Assembly: GCA_002778195.1 (NCBI GenBank)
Contig: PCDI01000002.1
Location: 3,547,234 to 3,611,233, forward strand
Reading direction: 5' to 3'
Length of the DNA: 64,000 nt
From: Raffaelea ambrosiae
Lineage: Eukaryota; Ascomycota; Sordariomycetes; Ophiostomatales; Ophiostomataceae
Shown here: piece by piece, positions 11,112 through 20,678 of the stretch
Numbering within the stretch: the first letter of the stretch is position 1
Layout of the letters: every line of letters begins with the position of its first letter
Made by a program: the position numbers and the translations under genes
The notes under the pieces: generated by a model
Databases searched by the model: none
The model's input: only the letters and a program-made list of their open reading frames with translations
Told to the model about the DNA's origin: nothing

Positions 11112-11720
11112 GGGGACTGGATTGGGAACGTAGAATGTGGGATATGGTCAAGAAGTCGAAAGATGCAGCACGCGGGCGGTTGGGAAGACAACAGGTACAA
11201 AATGAATACCACTCACTCTCCTGCATTGGTTTATATGGCTGTGATAGCGGCCATGGGCTATGACGATACTTGCCGGAACCCATTCCCACGCGAAAGGCCA
11301 AAATCTCCAATTCGAGCCCGCGAGTTGGGGCCAAACCGCTGTATGGAGCTCAATAAGTGACGCACCGGATGCAGGTGCCTCCAAGTCGGTACAAGCCGAC
11401 ACCGTATGGTATGCGTTGTGCAAAGATCGGGAAATTCCCCATCAGATACGGCGTAGAATCGGCGCCGTACATAGTTCACCCAGGGAGGGCCCGGCTAGGT
11501 GCCAAAACACCACAGCCAATTACATTACACAGTCCCGAAATCCGGGGCGATAAGAACGAGCAAGAGGGAGCTGGTGGACAGCAGGTCGTCAAAAAGAGAG
11601 GCCGCGGCCTGTAGTGGCTTCTTTTCGCGACCCCGACGAGGAGCCCATCCACCGACAGCAGACGATTGGCAACCGACGGCAAGTGACGGCAACGGAGAAC
11701 TCGCAAGCGACCCTTCCACA
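11112..11720. promoter_or_regulatory. Divergent promoter, 2-hydroxyacid dehydrogenase / aldolase
   Basis: The 609 nt between the two start codons contain the TCGG-N6-CCGA element at 11386 and, 60-75 nt further, a compact CGGCGCCG palindrome (11460-11467). No open frame of its own is supported here. Confidence 0.6.
11386..11399. promoter_or_regulatory. TCGG-N6-CCGA inverted repeat, site C
   Basis: TCGG at 11386-11389, spacer TACAAG, CCGA at 11396-11399; symmetry extends by one base to GTCGG/CCGAC. It lies 275 nt from the dehydrogenase ATG and 322 nt from the aldolase ATG. Confidence 0.7.
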
Positions 11721-12863
11721 ATGCCTGCCACGACAGCCGTGACGCTCGTGGAGCAGAAGGGGGAGAAGACGCAGCAGCACGAGAAGCTGATGGCGCCCTC
11801 GGCTGCCGAGCAGCCCCAGCCGTCGGAGACGGGCATCGAGCTCATCAGCAAGCTTCACGTCATTCCTCAGTTCGCCGATCGGATGAAGGAGCGCCAGTGG
11901 GCCAAGGAGCAGATGGCGGGCGCCTTTCGTATTTTTGCCAAGCTTGGCTACAACGACGGCGCCGGTGGTCACATCAGCCTGCGGGACCCGGTCGACCCGA
12001 ACAGCTTCTGGATCAGTGTGTGCTTTTTTTTTTCTTGTCTTTTCTCTCTCTTTTTTTTTTGAATTTGGAGGCAGGAAGGAGACAGAACGAGTGCCAAATT
12101 CTCAGTGGACGTCCTCTGACACCACAGACCCCTACGCGATGCACTTTGCGCTGATCAAGGCGAGCGACCTGGTTCTCGTGTCTGGCGAGGGCAAGCCGCT
12201 CATGCCCACGCCGCACAAGATCAACAATGCCGGCTTCATGATCCATGCTGCTCTGCACAAGGCCCGGCCGGACGTCCATGCCGCATGCCACACACACTCG
12301 CCATACGGCCGGGCCTGGTCCGTGTTTGGCAAGCCCATTGAGATGCTCAACCAAGGTACGTCTGCCTGTCCTGGACGCAGGTTTCGGACATGGCCTGACA
12401 TGGCCAGACTCGTGCTTCTTCTACGACGATCTCTCTGTGTACGACGACTTTGGAGGCGTCGCCGTGGCCAAGGAGGAGGGCGAGCGCATTGCCCAGGCGC
12501 TGGGTCCCACGAACAAGAACATCATCATGCAGAACCACGGGTGCGTTTTCTTCCCATCCCACGGCCAGCAGACTGGCGCAGCTGACAAAAAAAAACGAAA
12601 ACTTCAATCGACAACACAGCCTTCTCACATGCGGTGGCACGGTCGGCGAAGCCGCTGCGTACTTTATTGCTCTGGAGCAGGCCTGCCAAGCACAGCTTCT
12701 CGCCGAGGCGGCCGCTGCAAACGGCCTCGCGAAGAAGCTGATCACGGACGAGGAGGCGCGGTACACCAAGGCCAACTCTGGGCGGCCAGAGGTGCTGTAC
12801 ATGCAGTTCAAGCCCGAGTACGACCTGATCCTGAAAGAGACTGGTGGCGATTTCCTGGAGTAG
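11721..12863 (+). CDS. Class II aldolase/adducin domain protein
   Basis: Zinc-type aldolase or decarboxylase fold, 299 residues. Exons: 11721-12015, 12128-12355, 12408-12540 and 12620-12863. The adducin/aldolase II domain occupies residues about 55-270. Metal ligands are visible as H153 and H155 (AACHTHSPYG) and H218 (IMQNHG). The binding loop is GYNDGAGGHISLRDP (residues 76-90). In this superfamily bacterial relatives cleave fuculose-, rhamnulose- or ribulose-phosphates, or decarboxylate acetolactate-like substrates; fungal stand-alone members are mostly uncharacterised. A C-C cleaving step in the local pathway is a reasonable guess. The first intron is unusually T-rich (12018-12060). The N-terminal 40 residues are low-complexity and probably disordered. 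Confidence 0.9.
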
Positions 12864-13229
12864 TAAGCACAGAAATTCTGGCAAATTGTACACAAGTTAT
12901 CAATACCACGCAATGTGGCCGAGGAAACAGAAGTATGTGCGTCAAGTGGAAGCATGTCTGGAAACAGAAGTATAGGCGTCAAGCGGAAGCATGCCTGTAG
13001 TCACAATGAAGAGTGCGAATGGACACAATGTGCGCTCAAAAACAAAAGGCCTGTGATTGTGAACAGCTGCTCATGGCAGGTCGTGGGCCACTTGATAAAG
13101 CCACCACTGCTTGCAAAATGGAAACCAAAACAGTCGAAATTGACGTGCACAGGTTTCCCATGCTTCACTGTGTATGCATTACTTGTATGGAAACTGGATT
13201 CTATTATGCAAATCTGGAATCACTCTCTC
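12864..13229. other. Convergent intergenic region
   Basis: This holds the 3' ends of the aldolase and the FMN oxidase genes. An imperfect direct repeat around GAAACAGAAGTA(T) with GTCAAG(T/C)GGAAGCATG(T/C)CTG appears twice at about 12922-12995. No gene is seen. Confidence 0.5.
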
Positions 13230-15012
13230 TCACAGGCGACTCAGAAGACCTGTTGGACCAATGATGGACAGGTGTTTTCTCGAGATGTCCGCCAGAGTAG
13301 CACATCTGTACACGTTAGATGCGGCCACCAAGAAAAGTCGATTGCATGTCGTGACTTACCCAGCCAGTGCCATTGTGGTACGGAGCTCTTGTTCGAGGAT
13401 CCTGATGGCCAGTTCGACCCCTTCCTGTCCGTTATACTGCCATGATGATGTCAGTATGCATTCACGATGCCTCGCAGGACCAGACAGAACGTACGGCCAA
13501 TCCCCAGAGAGGAACCCGGCCCATGAAGCAAAAGTCGGCACCGAGTGCCAGGGCCTTGAAGATGTCTGATCCCCGACGGATGCCGCCGTCAATGCCGATC
13601 TTGATGCGGCCCTTGGCCACATCTGCGCACTCGGGCAGCGCCTCAATGGTTGCGGGGACGCCATCCAGCTGTCTCCCGCCATGGTTGGAGATGATCACAC
13701 CGTCGAGTTTGTGGCGGATAGCAAGGAGAACGTCTTCCGGGGTGTAAACTAGAAAAAAAATGAAAAAATGAAAAAAGTAAGTATTGGCAGTTTCAGTTTC
13801 TTTTTTCTTTTCTCTTTCTTTTTTCTTTTTTCTTTTTCCTTTTTTCTTTTTCCTTTTTCCTTTTCCCTTTTTCCTTTCTTTTCTTCTTTTTCCCCGCACG
13901 CGCTCTCCCTCTTTCATAAAGGGGTGACTACGTACTTCCTTTGAGCCAGATTTCCAGCTTCGTGTTGGCCTTCAACCATGGAATGACAGACTCCCATGAG
14001 CAGCTGGCGTCTTTTCCGGGGTAATGATAGCTTTGGCTCGACCAGGTCTTGGTTCCGTTGCCATCCTGCACGGTGGTGCCCAACAAATGCGGCAATGTGA
14101 GGTGTTCCGGCAGTTGCAGCTGGTTTCGTGTCTCGTTCAGGCGGTTGCCCAGGACCGGCGCGTCGACCGTGATGAACAGCGCTTTGTAGCCGGCCGCTGC
14201 ACCCAACATGTGGTTAGAAACGGTCGAGGCGAAACGAAGAAAAAAGACAAAGCAAAAACAAGAATCAAGCCAAGCAAGACTTTGCAAAGACGTTGCACCA
14301 CGCAAACACATACCCTCGGCGCGCTTGATCCAGTCGAGACTTGTCTGTCTGTTCTTCACAATGCTCAGCTGGAACGCATACGGGCTCGGCGAGGCGCCGC
14401 GCTCCTGGATCACATCCTCCATGGACACGGTCGAGTACGTGGACAGGCCCATGACGATGCCCCGGCCGGACGCAGCCCGCGAGGTGGCCTTCTCCCCGTC
14501 TGGGTGGGCCAAGCCGTGCATGGCAGCTGGCGAGAAGCCAAACGGAAGGGGCACCTGTGTAGGACATGGTGGCCAGTCAGCACACAGTTCAGCGAGTGCA
14601 GAGAGACGATAACTACACTGGGACGGCCCGAGCGACCCATACCGTCTGCCCCAGGAGGGCTGTTGAGGTGTCGACGTGGGACACATCGGTCAGGATACGG
14701 GGGCGGATCTTGAGACGGTCGTATGCAGCTTCGTTTTGGCGCAGTCTGTGTGGAGAATATGTGGTGAGCAGGTACGAACAGGGACGCCAGACGGCCTGGG
14801 ACGGCCGGGCCATGGTTGTTTCCCTACGTTATCAGGTCCGACGATCCCTCGTTGAAGTACTCTGGCACATTCGTCAGCGAGATGGGGCCGCAGGGGCACG
14901 AGCTGTGCGGTGCGAGGGTAGCACGGCTCCACGAACCTCGGACCTGGACCGGCAGCTTGGCCGAGCCTGCCGCTTTGAGGTCGGCTATGGTCAGGATCTG
15001 CTTTTCCCCCAT
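13230..15012 (-). CDS. FMN-dependent 2-hydroxyacid oxidase/dehydrogenase, peroxisomal
   Basis: Alpha-hydroxyacid oxidase family (glycolate/lactate oxidase type, no cytochrome b5 domain). Eight exons fit in phase: 15012-14937, 14861-14828, 14745-14643, 14554-14314, 14196-13936, 13748-13495, 13436-13360 and 13305-13230, giving 373 residues, the usual ~370. Family landmarks: YFNEGSSDLITLRQNEAAY near the N-terminus, RPRILTDVSHVDTSTALLG, the catalytic histidine H261 with R264 in IISNHGGRQLDG, and the FMN phosphate loop IGIDGGIRRGSDIFKALALG. The last exon ends in Ser-Arg-Leu, a canonical PTS1 peroxisome signal, which fits an H2O2-producing oxidase. The sixth exon is preceded by a very long pyrimidine-rich intron. 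The first donor (GTTCGT) is weak but gives the only family-consistent join. The gene is divergent from the cupin gene. Substrate is unknown. Confidence 0.9.
13795..13893. repeat. Polypyrimidine tract (TTTTTC/TTTCC repeats) in intron
   Basis: Nearly 100 nt of T with interspersed C on the plus strand (purine-only on the gene strand) inside an intron of the FMN oxidase. Slippage-prone; no coding role. Confidence 0.8.
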
Positions 15013-15586
15013 CTTGGGAAAAAAAGGGGGCGAAAGAAGAGTGGCAGGGGCTTGGCAGCGGTTGGTATGGAGAGATAAGGGGGGGGGACTGGACAGCTGG
15101 ACAGTCAAACGAATGACCAAGGATACGCGGCCGCTTTGTATGGCAGCTGTTTCTACCGATACACGGGCCCGGCCTTGTTTAAGTTGTCTCGTCTGCCATG
15201 GGGACATGCCGACTACGCTTCGACGCGTGCCATCGGCCGAGACGCATGGATAGCAACGGCGGGGCCTAGCTGGCTGTTCCGCCTGCAGAATGTCGGGTGT
15301 TGCCGAACAAAGATAGGCGTATGACACGGCTTTTTCTTTTTCTGTTTTGGGGGAGGGAGGGAGGGAGACCTCCTCCGGCAGGATGCCCGATGATCGGACA
15401 GTACACCCTAGTCGCCGGCCAAAGAGCCACTGCCGCTTGGTCGTGATGCTGCTGAACGAAGTAATTTCTGAACATCGTGCAGTTATCTACTTTATGCTGG
15501 GCAATTAATTGGCCCCCTCTTGTTTTGTTCTCCTTTTTTTTTTCCCTTCTGGCCACAATGTGGCCGCAACAGCACAATCCCGACGC
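15013..15586. promoter_or_regulatory. Divergent promoter, FMN oxidase / cupin
   Basis: These 574 nt separate two diverging start codons. They contain TCGG-N6-CCGA at 15293, a CCGATGATCGG everted repeat near 15388, and G-rich runs (15078-15086, 15348-15366). Confidence 0.6.
15293..15306. promoter_or_regulatory. TCGG-N6-CCGA inverted repeat, site D
   Basis: TCGG at 15293-15296, spacer GTGTTG, CCGA at 15303-15306. It is 281 nt from the FMN oxidase ATG and 281 nt from the first cupin ATG, i.e. at the exact midpoint. Confidence 0.7.
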
Positions 15587-16394
15587 ATGATGTCCATCTC
15601 CATTCATCTCACGAACATGGCGCCCGAGCAATACTTCATTGAGCCGACGCCGTTTGTTCCCGGCAGCCACCTGCCGGTTCTGGTGTACCGAGGGGCCCTG
15701 GCCAGCTGCGCGACGGAAGACGAGATCAAGGCCGCGCTGGAGGAGAACGGCGGCTGGAAAAAAGGCGTTTGTCTCCCCTCGTTCCCACACAGCATCGGCT
15801 GGCCTTGAGTCTGACACGGGAAACAGGGTGCCTGGAATGCCTTTTTCAAGGCGCACTACCATCCCAACGTCCACGAGTGCTATGGTAGGCAACCGACGAC
15901 GTCCAGCCTTGTCCGAGACAGAACAGGATGTCTCTTGTCCTTGACTAACATGTCTGGGCAGGCGTTGCCAAAGGCTGGTCGGAACTGTCTCTCGGTCGTG
16001 CGCCCCAGGACGATGCTTCCAAGGGGAAGCTTCTACGCGTGGACCAAGGCGACGTAGTGATTATACCGGCGGGTGTTTCCCACTGCTCGTCGACTGCCAG
16101 TCCGGACTACCGGTTTGTGGTTCTCTTTCCAACGGTAGGCCCTGCCCATGATGCCTCCCCACAAAGACGGCCGGCAAGACAGATTCACTGATACCGCGAA
16201 ATCCCCCACAGGGCGAACCACCGTGGGTAAGCATCTGGTGCAAGACGCCAGACGCAGCCGAGTATAAGGAAGAATGTCTCCGCGTGCCCTTGCCTACGGT
16301 CGACCCCTTGGAAGGGCCAGACGGACATCTGGTGAAAACATGGAGGGAGGTGGCCGCGCGAGCTGGGCAGGGAGTCCACGTTGAGAATGCGTAA
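15587..16394 (+). CDS. Single-domain cupin protein
   Basis: Small cupin beta-barrel protein, 197 residues from the first ATG. Exons: 15587-15766, 15827-15884, 15962-16134 and 16212-16394. Cupin motif 1 is HYHPNVHECYG (H70, H72, H76, E77); motif 2 is GDVVIIPAGVSHCS (H120). Together these give a mononuclear metal site, as in isomerases, dioxygenases and decarboxylases of the superfamily, but the reaction cannot be read from sequence. The conserved start of relatives resembles MAPEQYFIEPTPFVPGS, so translation may begin at the third in-frame ATG (15617) instead, giving 187 residues. The first intron uses a weak GTTTGT donor. No signal peptide is seen. It shares a divergent promoter with the FMN oxidase. 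Confidence 0.85.
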
Positions 16395-17138
16395 AGAACG
16401 ATTTGGCAAAGGCAGAACATAATGAAACAAACGAAATTGCAAACGTGCCACCGCAAAACCAACAAAGAAGACTGCAAGACACAAAGCCGTAGGATGCTTC
16501 GGCCGTGCGAACCAGGACGAAGCCCACGCCCACCGCAATGAGCACTAGATAATACACCGACCAATCTGTCGGAACAAACCTGGGCAGCGAAAGGAGACAC
16601 ATCTCCATACCACGGGCATTTGTCCGGAACATGAAGCCCAGCCTAGTTCAACGCCCCTCCCCCACGCCGCCTTATCAGAGTACCCTGGAGTCGGAACTTC
16701 CCGATCTACCCGTTCGGGCAATGGGCGACGGACAATGATAACAGATACCAGCCAGACACTGCGTTGCGGAGCTCTGCATCTCACTGGTGAGCATTGCGCC
16801 ACAGGACTCAGTGCTCGATCGCATGATGGCGGAAAGGGTGCGGTACACCCCGACGTGCCGGGAAAGGGGGGCGTCGTGCCGTGGATGGCACGACACTGTA
16901 AAATGGGCGGCTGCATCAACGGCCTCCGAGACAATATCGTCTAGGCCGGAGGGTGTCGGCATCGCAATGCCTTGTAAAGGGTTAAAAACAGCGGGCTGCA
17001 TTTGCCAATCTTGGCCTCATGTTGTCCAGGCTGACTACAGACAAGGAAGGGATCAAGTGACTGTCCTTTCTTCCTCTTTCTGTTTGCTTGGCTTCTGCTA
17101 CAGAACTCTCCTTGAGCGTATCAGCCCCGTCTTCCAAT
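16395..17138. promoter_or_regulatory. Promoter of the monooxygenase gene
   Basis: These 744 nt between cupin stop and monooxygenase start contain TCGG-N6-CCGA at 16691, a CTTATCAG GATA-type sequence near 16671, and a pyrimidine-rich leader (17065-17110). No supported gene lies here. Confidence 0.6.
16691..16704. promoter_or_regulatory. TCGG-N6-CCGA inverted repeat, site E
   Basis: TCGG at 16691-16694, spacer AACTTC, CCGA at 16701-16704, 434 nt upstream of the monooxygenase ATG. Confidence 0.7.
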
Positions 17139-19359
17139 ATGCATGTTCGCAGCGCAATCCCCAAGCCCGCAGACGCGCCTGTGGACTACGACCGTCCCAT
17201 CAAGGTCGTCTGCATTGGGGCGGGCATGTCTGGTATTCTGTGTGGCGTTCGGTTTCCCCAGAAAATCCCCAATCTCGAACTGACCATCTACGACAAGAAC
17301 GACGATGTCGGGGGAGTTTGGTATGAGAACAGGTCAGTGGATGAGTACAGATCAGTACAGATCGCGAGCAAAGACGCCCCACAAACGTATCCATTGCTTG
17401 GCTGACATGGATCAAACCGGACAGATATCCTGGCGTTACGTGTGGTAGGTGGTGTTGATGATTCTGGTCCTCGGAAGGAATCCTGCAAGCTCACAGAACC
17501 ATGAACAGATGTACCATCGCATTGCTTCCAGTACACATTTGCCAACAATCCAAACTGGTCGCACTTCTTCTCGCCCGGCAAGGACATAGGACAGTATTTC
17601 CGCAGCGTAGCCGAAAAGTACGATGTTCTGAAATACATCCGCTTTGGACACATGTTCCGGTCCGCAAGATGGATCGAAGAGCGTGCGCAGTGGGAGATCA
17701 CCCTTCTGAGGTTGTCTGACAACCTGGTGCGTGTCCCATACACACCTCCCACCTTCTGTGAAGACACGTCTGAATGGCGCTTACAAGTGCAGGAATTCAC
17801 GGATACGTGCGATGTTTTCGTCAAGGCCACGGGCAATTTGAACAAATGGACATGGCCGAAGATCCCTGGCCTCGAACGCTTCAAGGGTGACCTCATCCAC
17901 TCGGCGAACTGGAAGGAGTCGTTCGACCCAACCGGCAAGAATGTGGCTGTCATCGGGTACGGTGCCACGGCCGTCCAGCTGGTGCCAGCCATTCTGCCCA
18001 AGGTTGCCAGAATGGACCACTACGTGCGCGGCCAGGCCTGGATTTCGCCTGCTGGGTATGTGGCCGCCGACCCGAGAAAGGCAGCCAACACGGACCTCCA
18101 CAACTGTCAGTATCTGGGTAGCTTGGTTTACACTGCTTTCGTTCTGATTTTTTTTTTTTTTTTTTTTTGCTTGCCTCTGTCATTCGAAACACGCACCTAA
18201 CCAGGACACAGTCGAACACCCGGAAGAGGAGAGAATCAAGTTCGCCCAGGACCCCGAGGCATACCTCAAATACCGGCACCAGGTCGAGAACTATGTCAAC
18301 AAGGCCCAGCTGATCCACTGGGTGGGCTCTGAAATGAACGTGACGTTCTCGGCAGCCACCGAAGAGTCGATGGCCCGTCGGCTCGCAAAGAAGCCCGAGA
18401 TCTTCCAACATCTCAAGCCAACCTACCCCGTTGCCTGCCGCCGCGTGTCGCCCGGTCCGCGGTACCTCGAGTGCTTGGTCGAAGACAACCTGGAGTTTAT
18501 CCCGAAAGGCGTGCGCTGTGTGACCGAGACGGGTGTCGAGGACGACGACGGGCAGCTGCGGAATGTGGACGCCATCATCTGTGCCACGGGCTTTGACACG
18601 GCTCTGCGCCTGAAGGAGACGCCGATCTACGGCCAGGATGGCCTGTCCTTGGACGAGCTGTGGGACGAAGAGCCAGTGACGTACATGTCCATCTTCCCGC
18701 CCAAGATGCCCAACATGTACCTGTTCTTGGGGCCCAACGGAGCGCCGGGCGCCGGGTCGTCGATCCACATGAGCGAGTGCGCCTGCGACTACATGGTGAA
18801 GTGCATCTTGAAGATCCAGCGAGAAAATATCCGCTCGATGGTGCCCAAGTAGGTGGTGACCGCCGTTCCGTGTTTTTGGGGTTCGTCAGTTGCACATGGA
18901 CCAGATCTGGTGCTAACCATTGTGGCCAGGGCTTCTGCCGTTGATGCGTTCACCAAGCAAGTTGACCGGTACTTTGCCAAGACCACCTTTGTAGCCACGG
19001 TACGATGCATCCCCAGACAAAAGACGAGCAGTTGATCAACGTCTAACACAAATTCGCAGTGCAACAACTGGGCGAAGAGGACGTCCACCGGCCGCATGGT
19101 GGGCTACTGGCCCGGCTCGGCCGTGCACCAGCGCGCGACTTTGCAGAGCCCGCGCTTCGAGGACTTTGAGTACGACTCGTTCGATGCCGACCCGCTGGCC
19201 TGGATGGGCAACGGGATGATCACGGCTTCGATGGAGGACACGCCGACCACGGGATACCTGGACACGGTCGATATCCCGCCGGCCCCCAAGGCCGAATCGG
19301 AGACGTCCCGGACCGGCAGCACTGTTGTGTTGACACCCAAGAGTCTGGCGAGTCAGTGA
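17139..19359 (+). CDS. FAD-dependent Baeyer-Villiger-type monooxygenase
   Basis: Class B flavoprotein monooxygenase, 583 residues. Proposed exons: 17139-17332, 17425-17444 (20-nt microexon), 17509-17726, 17793-18105, 18212-18848, 18930-18999 and 19060-19359. FAD-binding GAGMSG is at residues 27-32 (VVCIGAGMSGILCG). The Baeyer-Villiger fingerprint FKGDLIHSANW is at 174-184, and the NADPH-binding Rossmann IGYGATA is at 198-204. ATG (17 codons upstream in frame) is absent, so the start at 17139 is chosen. The 66-nt intron 17727-17792 is in frame without stops; removing it restores the spacing of relatives (LEFTDTCDVFVKATG), so I splice it, but retention would still translate. Related fungal enzymes oxidise ketones or heteroatoms in degradation and secondary metabolism. 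It is the rightmost gene of the cluster. Confidence 0.9.
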
Positions 19360-20678
19360 GTGGGCGGCAGTGGTTGGAAATGCAATGGGAAAGGTGCAAG
19401 TGTAATAGAGTCGTTGGTAACTACCGTAGGTGTCGTATTGGACTCTAGGCTGGAAGGCCAAACAGAGAGACCAAACAGAGGCCAAAATTGCATAGTACAG
19501 TGCCAGATCGCTAGTGTTCTGTGAGTGGGGCAGCCCACCGCCCAATGACGCAGGCTTATCTGGGCCAGTTCTGGCAGCCAGTCTGCCTGGTGGAGCTTGC
19601 TGCACGCGGGGGGGTGGCCACGACCGCCGTTTGGCCTCAAGCGAGTGGGTCGATGCGGGCTGCAGCCAGTCTGCCGAACGGGAAAGAGCCACCGGCCAAT
19701 GAGGGGTCGCTCCTGCCTGGACGTCTCTGATTTCCCGCACATGGGCGGTTTCGGCGACCCAGACCCAAACACACCCAAAGTGGCTCTAAAGTGGCCCCCA
19801 AAGCCACCAGAACCACGACAAGGCTGGGCTGCTGGACAGCGAGGGTACTGTTAAGTATTAAGTAGATGCGGACTCTGGGGTCATGCGAGCCAAGTCTCGT
19901 CCACACACACACACACACACGCACACACCCATATCTGTCGGGCGCTGGCGGTCACTGGTGACCACTGGTGACCACTAGTTGGTGACCACAGGTGACCACA
20001 GGTGACCATGGCGACCGACTTGCGACCGAGTGGGAAGAAGGGCAGCCTAACGCCACCCGCACCTGCCGTTTGGTGCCAACGAGGGAGGAATCTCGACGAC
20101 GAAAGCCCGCCAACACACACAGACGCACGCAAAAAGCACTTTCTAGTGGCTGGCCTGGGGCGGTCGGGCTTGTGTGAGTCTGCCCCTCCAGTCCTTGTGT
20201 GGCCAACAAGTCCTGTCTTTCGCTCTCTCTTTCGTCCCTGCGTGTCCGTTCGCTTTGTCACTGGGGTCTCGCTTTTGACACTGAGGGGGCCGCCTACTTT
20301 CGTCATCAGGCATCCCATCTGCCCCCATATCCCGCTTGCCCTCTTCTTCGTGTTTCTTCTTCTTCTTTCATCGACCACCATCCCACCACACGTCCCACGT
20401 CTCTCCCTCGAGGCTCATCGCCGTCCATCTCTGGTATTGCTAGCTGCGCTTCATCTTTTGCATCCTTGATACTCCTGCTATTCTTGCTATTCTTCTCGAT
20501 AGTCCCGATACTCCTCGATTGTCCCCATCGATTGATCATCCTGTTCCCAACACCTTTTTTTTCTCCGTTCGCTCCTAGCTTCCTTTTTGGTCGTATAAAC
20601 CACCATCGCCCAATCTGCACCTGCAGCTGGGGTTCGTCACGCCGTCCAGCAGCCGCCCTTTGTCGACGCCCCGTCGTT
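19360..20678. other. Intergenic region and RING-gene leader
   Basis: No gene is recognised. It contains a CA dinucleotide run (19905-19927), a tandem GGTGACCAC array (separate entry), and a long pyrimidine-rich stretch from about 20210 to 20640 that looks like the promoter and 5' untranslated leader of the RING gene. The leader is open in the RING frame from 20199, but only a non-ATG codon could start it. Confidence 0.5.
19957..20008. repeat. Five copies of GGTGACCA, mostly 10-nt period
   Basis: GGTGACCA starts at 19957, 19967, 19981, 19991 and 20001; each contains the palindrome GGTNACC. The 10-nt spacing would place the copies on the same DNA face, except for the 14-nt step in the middle. 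Confidence 0.8.

Noticed and set aside
13748..13936. Coding use of the Lys/Glu-rich open frame inside the FMN oxidase intron
   Set aside because: It is the translation of a polypurine strand; clean GTACGT and TTTCTAG sites splice it out and restore the family sequence.
397..19359. Secondary-metabolite (toxin or pigment) cluster
   Set aside because: No backbone synthase, prenyltransferase or P450 was found; the gene set fits uptake and breakdown better.
20199..20678. N-terminal extension of the RING protein
   Set aside because: The frame is open but begins at a non-ATG codon, and the encoded stretch is Ser/Leu/Pro translation of a pyrimidine-rich leader.
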